Shown here in pieces: positions 36,917-50,680 of a stretch of DNA of 64,000 nt (its first letter is position 1; each line of letters starts with the position of its first letter). A program made the translations under genes and the position numbers. The notes under the pieces are model-generated. The model was not told the DNA's origin, did no database searches, and saw nothing but the letters and a program-made list of their open reading frames with translations. The DNA is from Montifringilla adamsi (lineage: Eukaryota > Chordata > Aves > Passeriformes > Passeridae): the NCBI GenBank assembly GCA_017590115.1, contig JAGGNK010006448.1:15067860-15131859 (forward strand), in the 5' to 3' direction.

Positions 36917-39900
36917 CCTTAAGGACCTAAAATCTATGCAAATAAAAAATCCTGCTATTTAGCATAAAACACCCAAAGTCTTGTACATATATGTGTGCGA
37001 GCATTAGTAGAGAATTTCCACATGCAATGCATGAAGCAGTATTTGCAGGGAGAAACAGCTGGTGATCAAGAAAATCATTTGCAAACAATACTGGTTGGAA
37101 GCAATTCCCGCTCAGATGTGCTTGAGCTGGCTGAATGTCAGAAGGGCAGAGATGATCTTGCTGGAGTTCAGCAGCCAACACAGAGCCATATCCAAGAGGC
37201 ATATACAGGAGTTGAAAAGTTCAGGGCAGGCCTTAAGCATTCCAGCATTTTAGGAGACAAAAGATTTCTAGTTTGTTTAAAGTCAAAGAGTTATGAATTT
37301 ATAACATGACTGTTATGGACTATATAATGACAAAGGATACTGGTTTTCCTTGCTAAGTTATTGGCTTTTTTGCTTCTCAGATTTTTTCAAATGTTTTAAT
37401 TCTATTCCAAGTTCTGTCATTTAATATAGGGCAGGGAAAGATATACACTTTTAAAAGCAATGGTTGTGCTTAGGTTATGGATACTGGAGCAAAAGGTATA
37501 GCTTTGTGATGTGTGTGGGATGGAAGACTATTTCTTGTGTAAACACAGAATGGGAAGTAAGGTAAAAATATTCTTTTTCTTTGCATAATAGCTTATTTGT
37601 GGAAACTAACTATCACATGGAATGTCACACAGAAATAGTCCTTCAAATACTAAATGAAAGTTTTTATAGAATTAGATGAAAAATCATTCAATTCTCTTTA
37701 TTTTATCTCAATACTTAGGTGGTGACAACAGCTATGCCTTTTTCCTGTTGCAGTTTATAAGAAAATATTAAACCTATGACATGGCTACCTAGCTGTATGT
37801 GAAATTTTTTCCCCTTTTCCATCAAGTAATTTGTCTTTCAAAAAACAATTCTTATAATTATCACGCTTTATAGAAAGTTTTTTTCCATTAATGTTCTATT
37901 TGCCAGATATATATGCAAGTAAAAATTCTTCAAATCTGTCCTCAATAACATCTTATTAAGGAATAGACAGAGGATCATGTTTATGAGTGTATCAGAACTT
38001 GGCCCACTGCTGGCATTACTTTTAAATGCCATTCAGCATAATTTTAAAACAGCATTTTACAAGTATGATAATGTGAGAGTATATGGCTGAATATGAATGA
38101 AAAATAAAACAATAAAAACTTGAAATTGCCAGAAAAATAGGAAAAAAAACCCTCCTTTTGTTTACAGTTTGACCAAAACAAAACTATCAAATGTAAGTTG
38201 CTCACTTTACATTCCTGATTCCTGTGAAAATGAAACTCATTCTGTGGGGTATAGAACACCTGCTATTACACAATACTGACACACAAATATACACATTTAA
38301 AAAACACTTTGCTTCACACCTCCCTTCCTTCAAATAAGCCCTATTTAAAAATACTATTCACTCTTAAGACAGTGAAAATAATTGATCAAGTTAAACAAGG
38401 AAAGGGTATAAATGATAAGAAGCTATATTTTTAGTCCTGTCATGGAGACTGACCTTCAGTTTAAAATGGAGGGGTCAAAGCAGTGTGTCCCTTTGGCAAC
38501 ATTTTGTGCAGTAAAATTTTATATGAAAAATTCCATATAAGACTAAGCCATCTTCCCCTCCATGTAAAAACAACCTTTCTATTTCATAAAGATTCACTTA
38601 CCTATGAGACCACTGCTGCCACAGAGAGTACAATAGGGGCTAGACAGATCATGAATTTATTAATGGAATGGCAAAAAGCTGTGGTCTTCCTTTTTCCTGA
38701 GGAAAGCAAAGTTTGCTGTCACATGTCATGTAGCATAGACCCACATACACATCTAATTAGGTGTCCATATAGAGCAATCTTTGGGCTTGGCTCTTTAACT
38801 CCAAAGAACATAAGCAGTGTTTTTCTACAACTCACTTTTTGACTCTCACTGACAGTACTTTTTTAGAGTCAGTCACCAGCTCTTGAACAGCCATCTGAAT
38901 GATGAACATGCAGGTGGAATATCGATGAGAAGAAACGCTCACATCTGATGTAGAAATTAGATAGATCATATTTCATTTCTAAAGTGTTCTGCAAATATTA
39001 AAGGTCATTAAAGTGAAATAAAAATAAATTTGTCTTTGTGGATTGCTGCTCCTTTATGTCCCAGTCTTGCAAATAGCTCCATGTAGGCAGGCAATTTTGT
39101 TTAAGTACAGCTTGTTTGCTGACTTCTTGCAAGATTATAGATTTCAACAATGTGAAAATGTCAATACATATATCCCACTTTTGCTGTGGAAATGATTTTT
39201 TTTCAGTCAAAGCAATTATTTACTTTCTTTAACAGAAGTGTAAGACTGACTTTTTCTGCTCATGAGTAAAGCTGTCAAGTTATGCTACTTACATGGGTAA
39301 AACTTCACCATGAAGAGAAAGACACATGAAGAATTCCTCGAGAGAGAAGAATAGTTTCTTTCTGATGAGTGCATGTATGCAGGACACTGTACCAGATCAC
39401 TTATATCTCCACTCTTGTTAGTGTGAAGTGAAATATAGTGATAGAAATATTTCAATATTGACTCTTTTTTTTCAACAAAATATTTTTTTAAAGAAGACGG
39501 GAGGAATTTTGTTACAATCCTTGCTGAACCTTTCATGATTTGATGTTATTTGTGGCTACACAGCTTGTAAAAAATCTCGGTTCAATGCTCATGACCTAAG
39601 TAAAATGTCCCAGAAATAAAATAGAGACCCATAATATTCCTTCATACACCTCCAATTTCAGTATTTCCAGGGCCAACAGAACCATTTGTTTTATATAGGT
39701 TTGGTAGACCTACAGGGCTGAAATCTTCTTGCTCGCTGTCATCTGTAAATAATAATTTGTAAAAGTGTCATAGATTTATTCTGCTATGAATGAGAAACAG
39801 AATCTATACAGTCCATAAATACAATAAGAGGGATAAAGTTTACTTTCTGCATATAATTGAAGTCAGTGTTATTTTTTTACTCCAATACTTCCATTCCAAG

Positions 39901-40325
39901 AGAAGGAACTATTTTTTTTTTTGGTGCTTATAATTTGATTATGCTTTTTAAGGAGTATAGAAAAGAAAGAGGGAGACAAGAGATATATTTTTTAGTTAGG
40001 ATGTGTCACTTTGACTCTGCATAAACTCTGACTGTTATTCTAAACAGGAAACACGGATATTTTTGTGGCAAATGAATTTACTTATCTGAATGGTAGGCAC
40101 TCAAATTACTATGAAAGATTTGAGACAAACACTTCTGTTTCCTCCCTCAGTGAATGCTGACATTTTTAATGGCAATGTCCTGCCATCTCTGTTCAACAGG
40201 GAGCACTTCAGTACCTCCTCTCCAGCACTAGCAGCCCTCAGCAGCTGCTTGCTTCCTGTGTGCTGGGCTGCTCTCTGCTCTCTTCCCATGAGCAGAAGGA
40301 AAAGCACAGAAAATGAACCTTAGAA
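33591..40325. other. Gene-free AT-rich DNA
   Basis: No supported gene. Frames of 104 codons (36995-37309, plus) and 119 codons (38483-38842, plus) have no recognisable domain, splice context or partner exons. A pyrimidine-rich tract is listed at 36758-36918. Otherwise nothing can be named. Confidence 0.6.
36758..36918. repeat. T-rich tract with (TTTC)n
   Basis: A GTTT/GGTT-rich start, a TTTC tetramer run at about 36870-36900, then T16. An 84-codon frame across it is nearly all Phe, Leu and Val and is an artefact of composition. Confidence 0.85.
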
Positions 40326-40331
40326 ATCATC
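40326..40331. repeat. Target-site duplication, left copy
   Basis: ATCATC directly before the LTR, identical to 40624-40629. Confidence 0.88.
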
Positions 40332-40623
40332 TGTCACTCTAGGACACGAAACAGAAAGACGCGGACACTTGATTTTCCAAGGCAAAAAAGAGAGTGTTTA
40401 ATTTCTGACTCTAACATTTATAGATTTTCAAAAGTGACAGTGGATTGGAGGGTGAAAGTGCCACCTCTCCAAAGACACTGGACAAACCAACAGTTTATCA
40501 CATTTCTCCTCCTCCACAAAAGAATGTAAAACAATAAGTTATTTACACAAAGTGCATGAGAAGGTTCCTTACAAGAATGTAAACATCAGAAGGCTTAGAA
40601 GAACTCAAAAGAAGAGGGTGACA
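40332..40623 (-). mobile_element. Solo LTR of an endogenous retrovirus, ERVK-type
   Basis: A 292-base element starting TGTCAC and ending GTGACA, a perfect 6-bp terminal inverted repeat of the TG...CA class. It is flanked by exact 6-bp direct repeats ATCATC, the length typical of class II (ERVK/alpha/beta) integration. Minus orientation is inferred from minus-strand CTATAAATG (TATA-like, 40415-40423) followed by ATTAAA (poly-A-signal-like, 40397-40402). No gag, pol or env and no second LTR lie nearby, so it is a solo LTR left by recombination between two LTRs. The sequence matches my memory of a songbird LTR family; the exact family name is not certain. Confidence 0.88.
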
Positions 40624-40629
40624 ATCATC
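40624..40629. repeat. Target-site duplication, right copy
   Basis: ATCATC directly after the LTR, identical to the left copy. Confidence 0.88.
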
Positions 40630-42419
40630 CACTGATTAGCCTCTTATCACCCATGATGGACTAATCCTACATTTTAATTACGTATAGTAAATTCTAGTTA
40701 ATATCTGTTTACCAAATGTTTTGGATAGTTTCTAATAATTTTCTATAGCATGCCCTCCCTTGTCAGGAAGCCCTTAGGTTTTGCCAGTATAATTTCCTTT
40801 CCTTCCTGACTGTACTGTTCAACATCTTTTGCTTTGTTTCTTCAGGTTTTACAGAGCTGGCAGAGCATAGAAATAGTTCAGATTAATCAAAGAAACTTAA
40901 TGCATCTCTATGGCTTAAAAGAATGTTTAAGGCTCCAGCACTTTCCTTCTTAAGTTTAGGAAATGAAGCCTTATATTTATTTTCCTTTAAAAGTTAGATG
41001 AAGTTCTTCCATTTCTGACTCTTTTTTCACAGAGGGCTTTCTGTTTGTTTTTTACCTTTCTGAGTCGTCATGAAATCTAGCCCTTAGGAGAGCAGCCTCT
41101 TTCTCACAGTTTCTGAAATACACAGTATATTTTGTTTTAAAAATCCAAATTTAATATTACTCCAGTAAGTAGAGATTTATCTCCACATTTTCAACTGAAT
41201 AGAATGAGCTTAAAAAGCAACTCACTTCAATAGTTCTACCTCTGGAAAAGGTATAGAAAACTATAATGGAATTTGTATTACATATGTTCAATGGGACTAT
41301 GATAAAATTGTTTATTGTATGTCTGAGAAAGTACAGTAGTGTGAGTTTTTAAAAAGTTACTTTAATCCAATGTGCACTGTCCACAAAATGGTTTCTCTTT
41401 TAATTTTAAATTTTAACTCTTAAAAAAGAAAAAAAAGCCTGTTGCTGATACTTTTCCCCAAACTTTCTAAAATTGAATTTTTATATCTTTCATACTGTAA
41501 TTAGCTCTTTGTAGATAATAATGAGTCTTTGGGGAAATAAATGCATACCATTCTTGGGACTCGTCAAATATTTTTTTTCTCCTTCACCATTTCAAGTTCA
41601 AAAAATGTTTCGTAATCATGTATTACATAGTGCCTACCTCTGACCACATAGTACTTTTGCTTTCAATGATTGCCATTTCTGAGAATACAATAAGAAAAAA
41701 GGGTTTCAACCCAGTCAGTAGAGTGATCTAAAATCTGTTAAAACAGTAGAAAATCTTGCCGTTTCTGCAGACAGCTTTAAAACAAACCAGGAATGAGTGT
41801 TTTTGTCTTTTAGAGTTTAATTTAAGTACAGGTACTTCCTGTCTTCTTTCCCTTTAATTTCAAGTTGTCTACGCAGGTTTTATATGAAAAAGAGGGACAG
41901 AAACTGCTGGAACAATATTCAGCAGCTGCTGGCTTTTGAGTGAATAAGCCTTTTACAAAAATCTTCTTCAGAATAAAATATTGTTATTTAATGTTAATGT
42001 TTAGACATGAATGGTATATTGCTGATAGTGAAGGAAGTCAGGGAATGTTACTGCACTCATTCCCATAGTTATTAGGAACAATACGGATACTACCGCTGAG
42101 GAAAAGGACCGTGATCCAAACTATTTTTCTCTCTGGTTTTCCTCTGGATACAAGTGATACTTGAACTCTATAACAGACTTAAACTATTGCTACATGAAGC
42201 TGCTATATAAACTCTTATGCTTCTTATTTTTATTACATCTCATTCAAATGATCCTTTGCACCTTGATTTTTAATTTGATAAGCCTTGACTAACAGGAAGA
42301 TTTTTCTGTGTTTAAAGACATTTTTCTCCTCTTAACATGATTAAGTATGAGATATTTTGCCTTTGCCCTCTCCAAGTTGCGCTGGAAGCAGATGTTAATA
42401 TTTTATACACAATTTTCCT

Positions 42420-42630
42420 TAACCCGTAATTGGCAATAAAGACAAAATAATGTAATGTTTCAAGATTCCTCAGTATTAACTAATTAAACCAGCAGCAGGC
42501 CTCGAGCATGGGACAATGGCAAACTTTCAGATGAATTAATTTTATGGAAGACCAGCTGAGTAATTGGACTCCAATTACAGGCTGTTTAGCTCCCTCATCA
42601 CCTTCACATATAATTAAATTCAATTGGTTG
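42420..42630. promoter_or_regulatory. Candidate conserved noncoding element / enhancer
   Basis: Dense TAATTG, CAATTA and TAATTA homeodomain core sites: TAATTGG at 42427-42433, TAATTA at about 42481, a palindromic pair TAATTGG-ACT-CCAATTA at 42561-42577, TAATTA near 42611 and CAATTGG near 42621. An E-box CAGCTG lies at 42553-42558. This mix resembles developmental enhancers in vertebrate gene deserts. AT-rich DNA produces TAAT cores by chance, so the call is inferred. Confidence 0.3.
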
Positions 42631-45135
42631 ATACAGCTTCTATTTTTATGAGGGCACTTACAAGCTTTTTGAACCCCACTGTGACTTTGGATCTAGGCCA
42701 ATCAATTATTACTCATTTCTCTTTCAAATGGAAATTCTCTAGATTAGTCATATCTTCTATAATGCACTGCTGGCATTTAAAAGATCTGTCTATAGAACAT
42801 TGCAGCTGAGAAGTGGACGAAGATAAATGTTTATGGATATTTTTATTCTACAAACAATATATAAGATGCAACTGTATATTTGTCGTTGATTTTGATGAAC
42901 AAAGGCCACGTGGTTTTATGAACGGTCTTGAGAGATATGATGATACACAGTGCATCATTATATTTGCAAATGCCATGCTTATTCATGTTACAAATAATTA
43001 CTGAAATTGCTCATTAGATCTAAAATTTTCTTTATTGGCATGTAAAAAGTAAGTCATTATGTATAGCTAGCTGCAAATCCCTTAGTAGTCCTGTTTTCCT
43101 TCTTTAATTCCTTTTCAAATTAAATTAAAACATTGTTACTAATTAAAACAAAAAAACTAAAACCTAAAAACCAGCAGTTACTGTTTATCTAGTGGAAAAA
43201 TTAACTACCCCTGATCCATATGTTGTTAAATGGTTTGTCTAAAAGAAAGAGAAAATATTTATATTTTGAGAATGCTTGAACTCTTTCTATCCTAAAGCAC
43301 TTGGCTTTTAATTAGTCCATATTTTCAACTGCAAACAGAATATGAATTAATAAGTGTGCTTATAGAATTTCACCCATAACTAGTCTATAAGGAGATTAAA
43401 CAAATGACTAGAACTGATATGTCACTTTTGCCTGTTCTTAGTATATTGCTTCCAGTGTATTTATTTCCAAAGAGAGCAATATATCATTGTTAATAAAACA
43501 AGAAGCAGGGAAGCAGTAGTGACATCAGTGATCTTTTCCAGCTCTACTGAGTGATCAATAAAGAAAAAGGCAGTGTCAAATGTGAAATATTACTTTTCTT
43601 TAGACCTTTCAGTTAGGGAAATATCAAACCTATTTCTTCAGTCCTTAAACTCTTGAATTTGAATACAAGCCATTGATTAGCTATGTAAAAAATGACGTTG
43701 AGACATGCCAAATTACAACAAAAGCTCTATGAAACTGTGTTACTACTGATTGACTAGCAAAATAGAACATTAATGATTAATGGGTTTGTAATAAATACCA
43801 GAGAACTAGTGCTCACTATCTCCTCTTTTGAGGTTTCATTTCCCACAAGAGCAGAAAACTCACTTCTAAAAACAGCAGGGAGTTCTCCTCTTGGGCTTTT
43901 TTCTTCCCATTCCTCCCACAGAATTCAGATAATACACATTAGAAAGTGGTTTCTTCAGATCTTCACTGCTTAATTTTGATTTTTTTTTTCCTGATTATTC
44001 TATAACTGAAAAAAGAAACCCATATTTTGAAAAAAATCCTTCACATTTTGTGCAGGCATACGATATACAGAGGGAAGAAACACAATAAAAAGATTTCTGA
44101 GGAAAATATTTTTCAGTATTTTAAATAAGTGTGACCATCATATTAGATGTTATCAAAATATGTGATTAATGCTAGTTGATTTTATTATTTTAGAATGAAA
44201 CAAAGGTGGTAAACATGTTAAAATCATGTTAAATCCAGGTTTGTCTTTTGTTTGTTTTGATTGCTTTTCTTTTTGAATATCTAAGGATCCGCTTTAAAAG
44301 AAACTAAGCAGTTCATATATCAAATTAGTATGTTGATTTTTCCTGAAAGAATAAATGTTTAATTACTACCGCTATTAATGTTGTAAGTAAAGGTAGAAAA
44401 CAAATTTTTCATTTATGTTTCTGGTTTCAGGAGCATCACAAATGCTCTCATTCAGATTAAACAGGCTCTGACAATGTGTTTAGTGCCCCCTGTCTAACAT
44501 GTCTATCATCCATTAATCCAGGTAGTCCCCTTGATGTCACCACAAGTTCATTAATACTTTATTTCTGCTAAGAAAGACACATAATTTATGGAATAAAGAG
44601 CATAACTAATAAGATAGTATGGACCATTGCACTTGTAGGAGAGAGAAGAAAATTAGTAGTGCTGTCACAGACCTAATATCAACTCACTTGAGGTGACAGT
44701 CAGGAAAGAAAACTCTCTAGATATTATTTTTTTCCAAAGCCTAGATGCTTTAAATCACAATGTTCATTAGACTTAGTCATTGCATCGTTTTGCTTCATCA
44801 AGCCTCTTGTTCCACATGTGTTTTGAAACACTTTTTTCTCCCTAGGTGGGTTAGCTGAGATCAGAATGCACAATTCGCATTTCTTCCAGAGACAAAGTCA
44901 GAATCTATTAAGTTTAGAAGACAAACTCCACAGAGGAAAGGAAAGGAAAGACCTCATCCAGGGTATGATTTTACAGGATTTGTTATTCGTAAGTGAACAG
45001 CCACCTTTTCATGGATTTCTTTCTGAATAATGACAAGAATTAAAAAGAGAGTAAGTTGGTTTACCAGTACAGTTACGCAGGAAATATAAGCAGGTATTAG
45101 AGGTTTAGTGAAAACACCACCAGTACCACAAAGAG

Positions 45136-45153
45136 AAAAAAAAAAAAAAAAAG
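45136..45153. repeat. Poly-A run (A18)
   Basis: Eighteen A after 'cacaaagag', followed by GCCCAGG. Confidence 0.85.
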
Positions 45154-47874
45154 CCCAGGAAAAGCATTTCCCAATATTTTTAAAGGTGAATTTTCTGCTC
45201 TTTTGGGAAATTAAACCTAAAATGTTCATGATCTTGCTCTGGCATGTATTGACCAAACCATAACCTCATTAATTGTCCTCCTGTCAGCCAGAGTTTTTGC
45301 ATACCTTTTTTTCCTTTTTCTTACCCCAACTCATGATTGAGAGCATACTCCACATTTTGGGAAACACCTTTAAATATAAGACAAAAAAAAAGATCAAATC
45401 AGAAAGGCAAATTCCTTGCCTCCACATGTGGTTTCTTTGGAGGTTAATCAACAGGCACATTGTTCCTTTAATAGTATTGCTGATCTTAAACGCTGACTGC
45501 CATTCTGCACAACTTTGAACAATGCTAAATGAAGAAAACCTAAATAAGAAGAGAATCAAAAAGTGACTGAAACATGCCTAGTCTGTGTGTTTAGAAGCAC
45601 ATATCTTTCTGTTATGTAAATGAAAGGCACTTAGGTATGAGGAGAAAACCTCATAATGGAATAGCTTTTGAGTTTAATCCCTGCAATACAAGCGTGTTGG
45701 CAATGCAGCATGTTGCATCTGTGGCTTGGGAGACACTTTAACTCCTAATCGTTGATACCATCAGTGTTCCCCTCCAAAAACATTCCTCATATACAGTACA
45801 ACAAAGAACAGTGTGTGCCCATGGCCTGAGCTTAACAAAGTGCATTGAGAAGGACGGCTTCCTGGGCAGAAAAGCACATCAATAACACAGTGGGAAGTGG
45901 CACCAACAGAAGGTAAACACGGGTCAGTCAGGGAAAGCTTAGTAGGTGGTGGGGCACAGATCTTCACATACAATGAAGGGAATGACATCAGAGAGATTTA
46001 TCTTTCTCTGTGCTTGAATTCTCAGTTATTAACTAAGGCATAACATCATACAGGACAACAAAGGCATAGAATCAGCCAGTTTTTGACTGCCTCGCAGATG
46101 GCACTTAAATGTAGATTTCAGTGCTGCTGAGAGAATGACTGTGGCAATTGTGTTAGTTGAACCGTTCAGCTCAGGGAAAACAAAACAAAACAAAAAAAGT
46201 GATGCATTAATGTTCTGGTTAAGTAAATATTATTCAGACATGTAAGGCACTAGGCTTACCCAGTTCTCTGTCATTATTTATTAGGTACATGTGAATGGTG
46301 TATAAGAGTTTCAAATTCCCAAGCATAATTTTTCTGTCAAGGACTGGCAAAAAAATAATAAAAAATAGTTGTTACATGTATGTTGCTGCTTATATTTTAT
46401 AGCTGAGCAGGAAATACTTTTTTTAAAATTTATTTTAGCTAGATTTAGCAAGAGATGAGTCCTCTTTACAAAAGAGGCTTTTCTTTTCCATGCCATATTA
46501 AAGTGTATTCATCTGTAACTCTTTTTATCTCTGACCTTTTTCCTAATAGGGAAATTGTTAAGGAACAAGGAAGAATTTAAATGCCACTCATATCAGATAG
46601 GAAGATGATTTTTACAAGCTGCTTTGATTATGAAGAGTGTTTATTTATGGAACTGTTCACAGATTTTTAATGCACTATCTTGATTTTGATTAGTGCTTTA
46701 TACTGCAATTTTAATTTTGCTCACAAAATTTAGACAAGAGATTCCTGTACCTTAAACTTCTTGTATTTTTAAAAAGGTTTTTTAAATGGCAATGATTCTT
46801 CATTCCCTCAAATGGTATCTGTCTTTTTGACTCTGCAAACATATCAAAAACATTATGAGCATGCACTGCCAATATATGCACATTTGTGTTTCCTTTAGAA
46901 TTTGTATACATGCACTAGTACACAAGCATATTATAAACATTATAAAACATGCACAAAATGGGATATTAAAAATAATGAGACAAAGATGAAATCTGCTCTT
47001 TTAAAATATATATATTATTTGATAATGATACAAAAAAATTTCTTGCTGCACCCCAGCAGATTATGTTGTGTACTCGATTGGGTGTACACACACCACTTTG
47101 GAAAAAACTTCCTTATTAACAATTTGCCACCTAATAATTATTGGATTATAAAAATCTAAAACTCACTAGAGAAGGAATATCTTAGAACAAAATATGTAGT
47201 GGGTTTTTTTATCCAATTTTATCCAAACTTAAGGTTTTTTCCCCAATTTTTGAAGTACTAATTTAGTGGAACTTCCTGCAGACCTTAATTGATTTCACAA
47301 CGAGACCTTTGTCCAAATTAGATATCTATAACTGAAAAAGGCTATGATTTTGCAAGAACGGAAGACTAACATGGAAGAAACTGTGCGGTGCATGCTGGAA
47401 AATGTGTTACTTAATTCTCGGCTTTGTTGTAGCTCCAGTAGTACAGTAAAAACAGAAATCAAAGTAGATTTCCAGGCCTACATTGTAAATCTGAAATGAG
47501 ACCACCTGCATAAGAAATCTTAGCTATCTAGAAAGTCAGTGAGTCAGTCTTTTGCTCAGACCAGCAGCATATGCTTTTCCAAGTGCTTTCACTTATCAGA
47601 ATAAATGAAGTTGTTTATCCAAAGAGTTCAGGAAATTAACTAATTAATTTGATATGGATTTTCAGATGACCACAACCCAGTACTGTCACTGGAGATCTGA
47701 GATATTTAATGAAGCAGACCAAAGGGTAGAAACCTGCTTGACGGAGGCTGTTATGTTGTAGCGGTGGCTTGTGCCTAATGAGAGAAGTCCATGACAGTAT
47801 TTGAAAAATAGCTACATTTATCAAAAATAATCTTTAAAAATGAGAATATAATCCTCTTGTTATTTATATTTTGT

Positions 47875-47944
47875 TTATATATCTATTATATATCTATATC
47901 TATATCTATATATCTATATGTCTATATCTATATATATCTATATG
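47875..47944. repeat. (TATATC)n microsatellite
   Basis: Imperfect TATATC/TATC units over about 70 bases with variant ATGTC units. Confidence 0.9.
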
Positions 47945-49236
47945 TGTGGCTATTATTTGAACAAACAAACCATACAGAGAGGGTGCAATGAGGAGCTACC
48001 ACAAAGAACGCTTCTTGCTGGAATTATGGGCCTATGGGAAGTGAGTTTTATAGTTCAGAGCCCCATAAGATGGATGTCTCAATTGCCTCTCCTCTGGAAA
48101 TATTTTATTACACTGATTTTTTTATTTTAAGTATTTTTATTTTAAATATTCACAGCTGAAAGAGATGAAAATGGTTAGAAGAAAGAAAGAACACAAAAAG
48201 GTCAGGAGGAATTAATTTAAACACTTAATAGAAATTTCTGAATTTGGAAACCTGTGTTGTTTATATAGTCAGTGGAATTTTCCTAGAGAAATTTGGAGTA
48301 TCTAAAGGTTAGAAATCAATCTCTGGAGGCTATAAATAAAGATCCTAATTAAGGCACTCACATTGATATTACTGTCTCATATTACTCTTGCTCCTCTTTT
48401 AGGCTGACCATTATAAGTACCTTTATAAAACCATTGATTTCTCATTTCTAAATAGCAGGTTGATTTGAATATTTCATGGTTCATGGATGTTGAGAAAAGT
48501 CAGTCAAGGGTAAGGAAGGTCCGGGATTAACAATACAATGCATTGCTTAAGGAAAGTTAATGCAGCTAAAATGGTAATATCTTTCCTGAAGATATCTTCT
48601 GTGTTCTGATTACCTCCTCTGAGACTTTTATGAAAATATCTTTGTCAGTCATTACATTTCCATGCCTTCAAATCCAGAGGATAATTCAAAATTAGTTTGC
48701 ATTGGAAGCATTTTCTGTTATCTATTGGTTGAGAAACTATTTAAGAAGCAAAAATTAGGCAAAAAAAAAGGTGCTTTGCTGCATCTCAGAAGAAAAAAAA
48801 GCTACAAATTTCAAGAAAAGATGAAAAGCTTTTATCTCAACAAGCTTCAATAATACAAGAACTATTGGAACTAACATACTAATACCTGCAGTTTTTACTT
48901 GAAATGTCTGAGGCAACAATATGTAGGATACACTGATTTAGCAAAGGCAGAAAATGGAGACATGGAATTACCATCTCCATGAGATTCTGCATGAACTGCA
49001 ATCAATCAGCAACAACAGGTCAAAGCTGCAGCATGTTCTCTTTGTCTATGCAAATACTTCTGTTGCTGTCACCTTAAACCTCTCTTTGCCATCTATGGAT
49101 TTATTTCATCCTTATATTTCATCTAGACATTATCAGCATAAGATTTCTGCAGAATGGAGACCACATTTTTTACCTAGAAATCTGGACGCAGCCCTGAGGG
49201 CTGAATAAGGTTCCTGGTTGTTCTTGTGATATAGGC

Positions 49237-49263
49237 AAAAAAAAAAAAAAAAAAAAAAAAAAA
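49237..49263. repeat. Poly-A run (A27)
   Basis: Twenty-seven uninterrupted A after 'gatataggc'. It could be the tail of a retrocopy, but no poly-A signal, target duplication or recognisable body was found upstream. Confidence 0.9.
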
Positions 49264-50680
49264 GTACAGCATGCTTTCTCCAAGGTTAAGCTGTAAGTTT
49301 CCATAGACATAATTTCACATATAGGTGGGGACATTTAAGAATCTAATGATTTTATAAGACACAGAAGTGACTGTGGGAAACCCAGATGCCATCTCCAGTT
49401 TTCATGCAGAAACTCAGCCACTGTTACTAGCATGATCACATTTCTGTCTCCTCAGTGAAGCACCTGGTACCAGTAGTATGAGGTGAATCTTGTTCATCAA
49501 GGAAACCATTCAATATTCATGCAAAGGTAAAAAAAAGTCCCATTGGCTACATAAAATTCTATTAAATAATATCCTGTTTGTAGTAAGTGGAGGGTATGAC
49601 TTTATGGATTAAACAACCACTTTGCTAAAGCAAAGAATGTGAGTGACTGAGAAAAAATGTGTTAATAGATTTTTTCATGTGTCAACAAACGAATAAAAAG
49701 GTTGTCCAGAAAAGTGCAAGCCAGCTGAAGAAAAATGCTGTAATTTTTTCAATTTTATTTCTCCCACCTCTTTTCCTCTCTTCCTTTTCCAACGACCACA
49801 GGAACTTGCTCATGATAAGATTGCTCAGATACTTTTAAAATAAACAATTTTTTATTTATCCTCTTGGATAGAACATTGCAAAAAAGTGGATTTAAAAACA
49901 TCAAATACCCTTTTTAAATCTAATCTCGCCTCTCAGTTGGCTGCAAAGCTTTCATTTTGACTTGTGGAAACAGGTAGCAAAGTCTCCTTAATGACAGAAA
50001 ATTATTGAGACTAGTTAAATCTAAATGTGGCTTCAAATGCTTGTGCAAAGATCAGACAGCACTGAATAAGGAGGTCATCAAATGAAGAGGTGAAAAATTT
50101 GTAAATGAAATTACTTTCACATGAAGTAATAAATAAAAATGATACTAACAATACATATATTGTTAGAATAGGAGACTCTAAATTACTTCTAATTGCAAAG
50201 AAGTTGTACAAGTCATTTCAGATCTGTGAAACTGTCAGCAATGGTCAGAAAAATACCTTGTAGAAATGCCAGAAGAATGGCAAGTATGATCAGCTATTTG
50301 AGGGAAGGCTAAATAAATTAAAACTTTTTATTTAGAAAAGAACATCTGAGGAAAGGAAGCAATGCATTAATAGTTTCTTTAAAAAAACCAAAAACATTCC
50401 AGGCATTATTTATTTGGTGAAGAACTGAAATCTGGAAGTCGTTGGCACAAAGTGACACAAGGGATTTAAGTATCGGCCTGTGTGGGCAGCGCAGTATGAG
50501 TAGAGAGAGGCACTTGTCTGTACATTAAAATGGTGTGATCCATATTCAATATCCAGTAAATTATCCAGGTATGCTAACTGCCAGTGACAGAAAGAATTGG
50601 TCATTCCATAATTTCCCTCTCTGCTTTTCTTTCTTTCTTAATTGTTTTCTTGGTTGTTTGGTATTTTGGGGTTCTTCTCC

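Larger units (their letters stand above)
40630..47874. other. Gene-free AT-rich DNA with candidate enhancer
   Basis: No supported gene; longest frame about 100 codons (44954-45256, minus), unrecognised and crossing an A18 run (45136-45153). A homeodomain-site-rich segment at 42420-42630 is listed separately. The remainder is unique AT-rich sequence with no transposon I recognise. Confidence 0.6.

Noticed and set aside
37778..37800. Resemblance to mature miR-9 (CTAGCTGTATG)
   Set aside because: Only part of the mature sequence matches and no complementary arm follows, so there is no precursor hairpin.
47875..47944. Regular short repeats considered as an array with spacers
   Set aside because: It is a simple TATATC microsatellite with no unique spacers, so it is not CRISPR-like.
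49237..49263. A27 as the tail of a processed pseudogene
   Set aside because: No target duplication, poly-A signal or recognisable upstream gene. The 84-codon frame at 48954-49208 matches no known protein.
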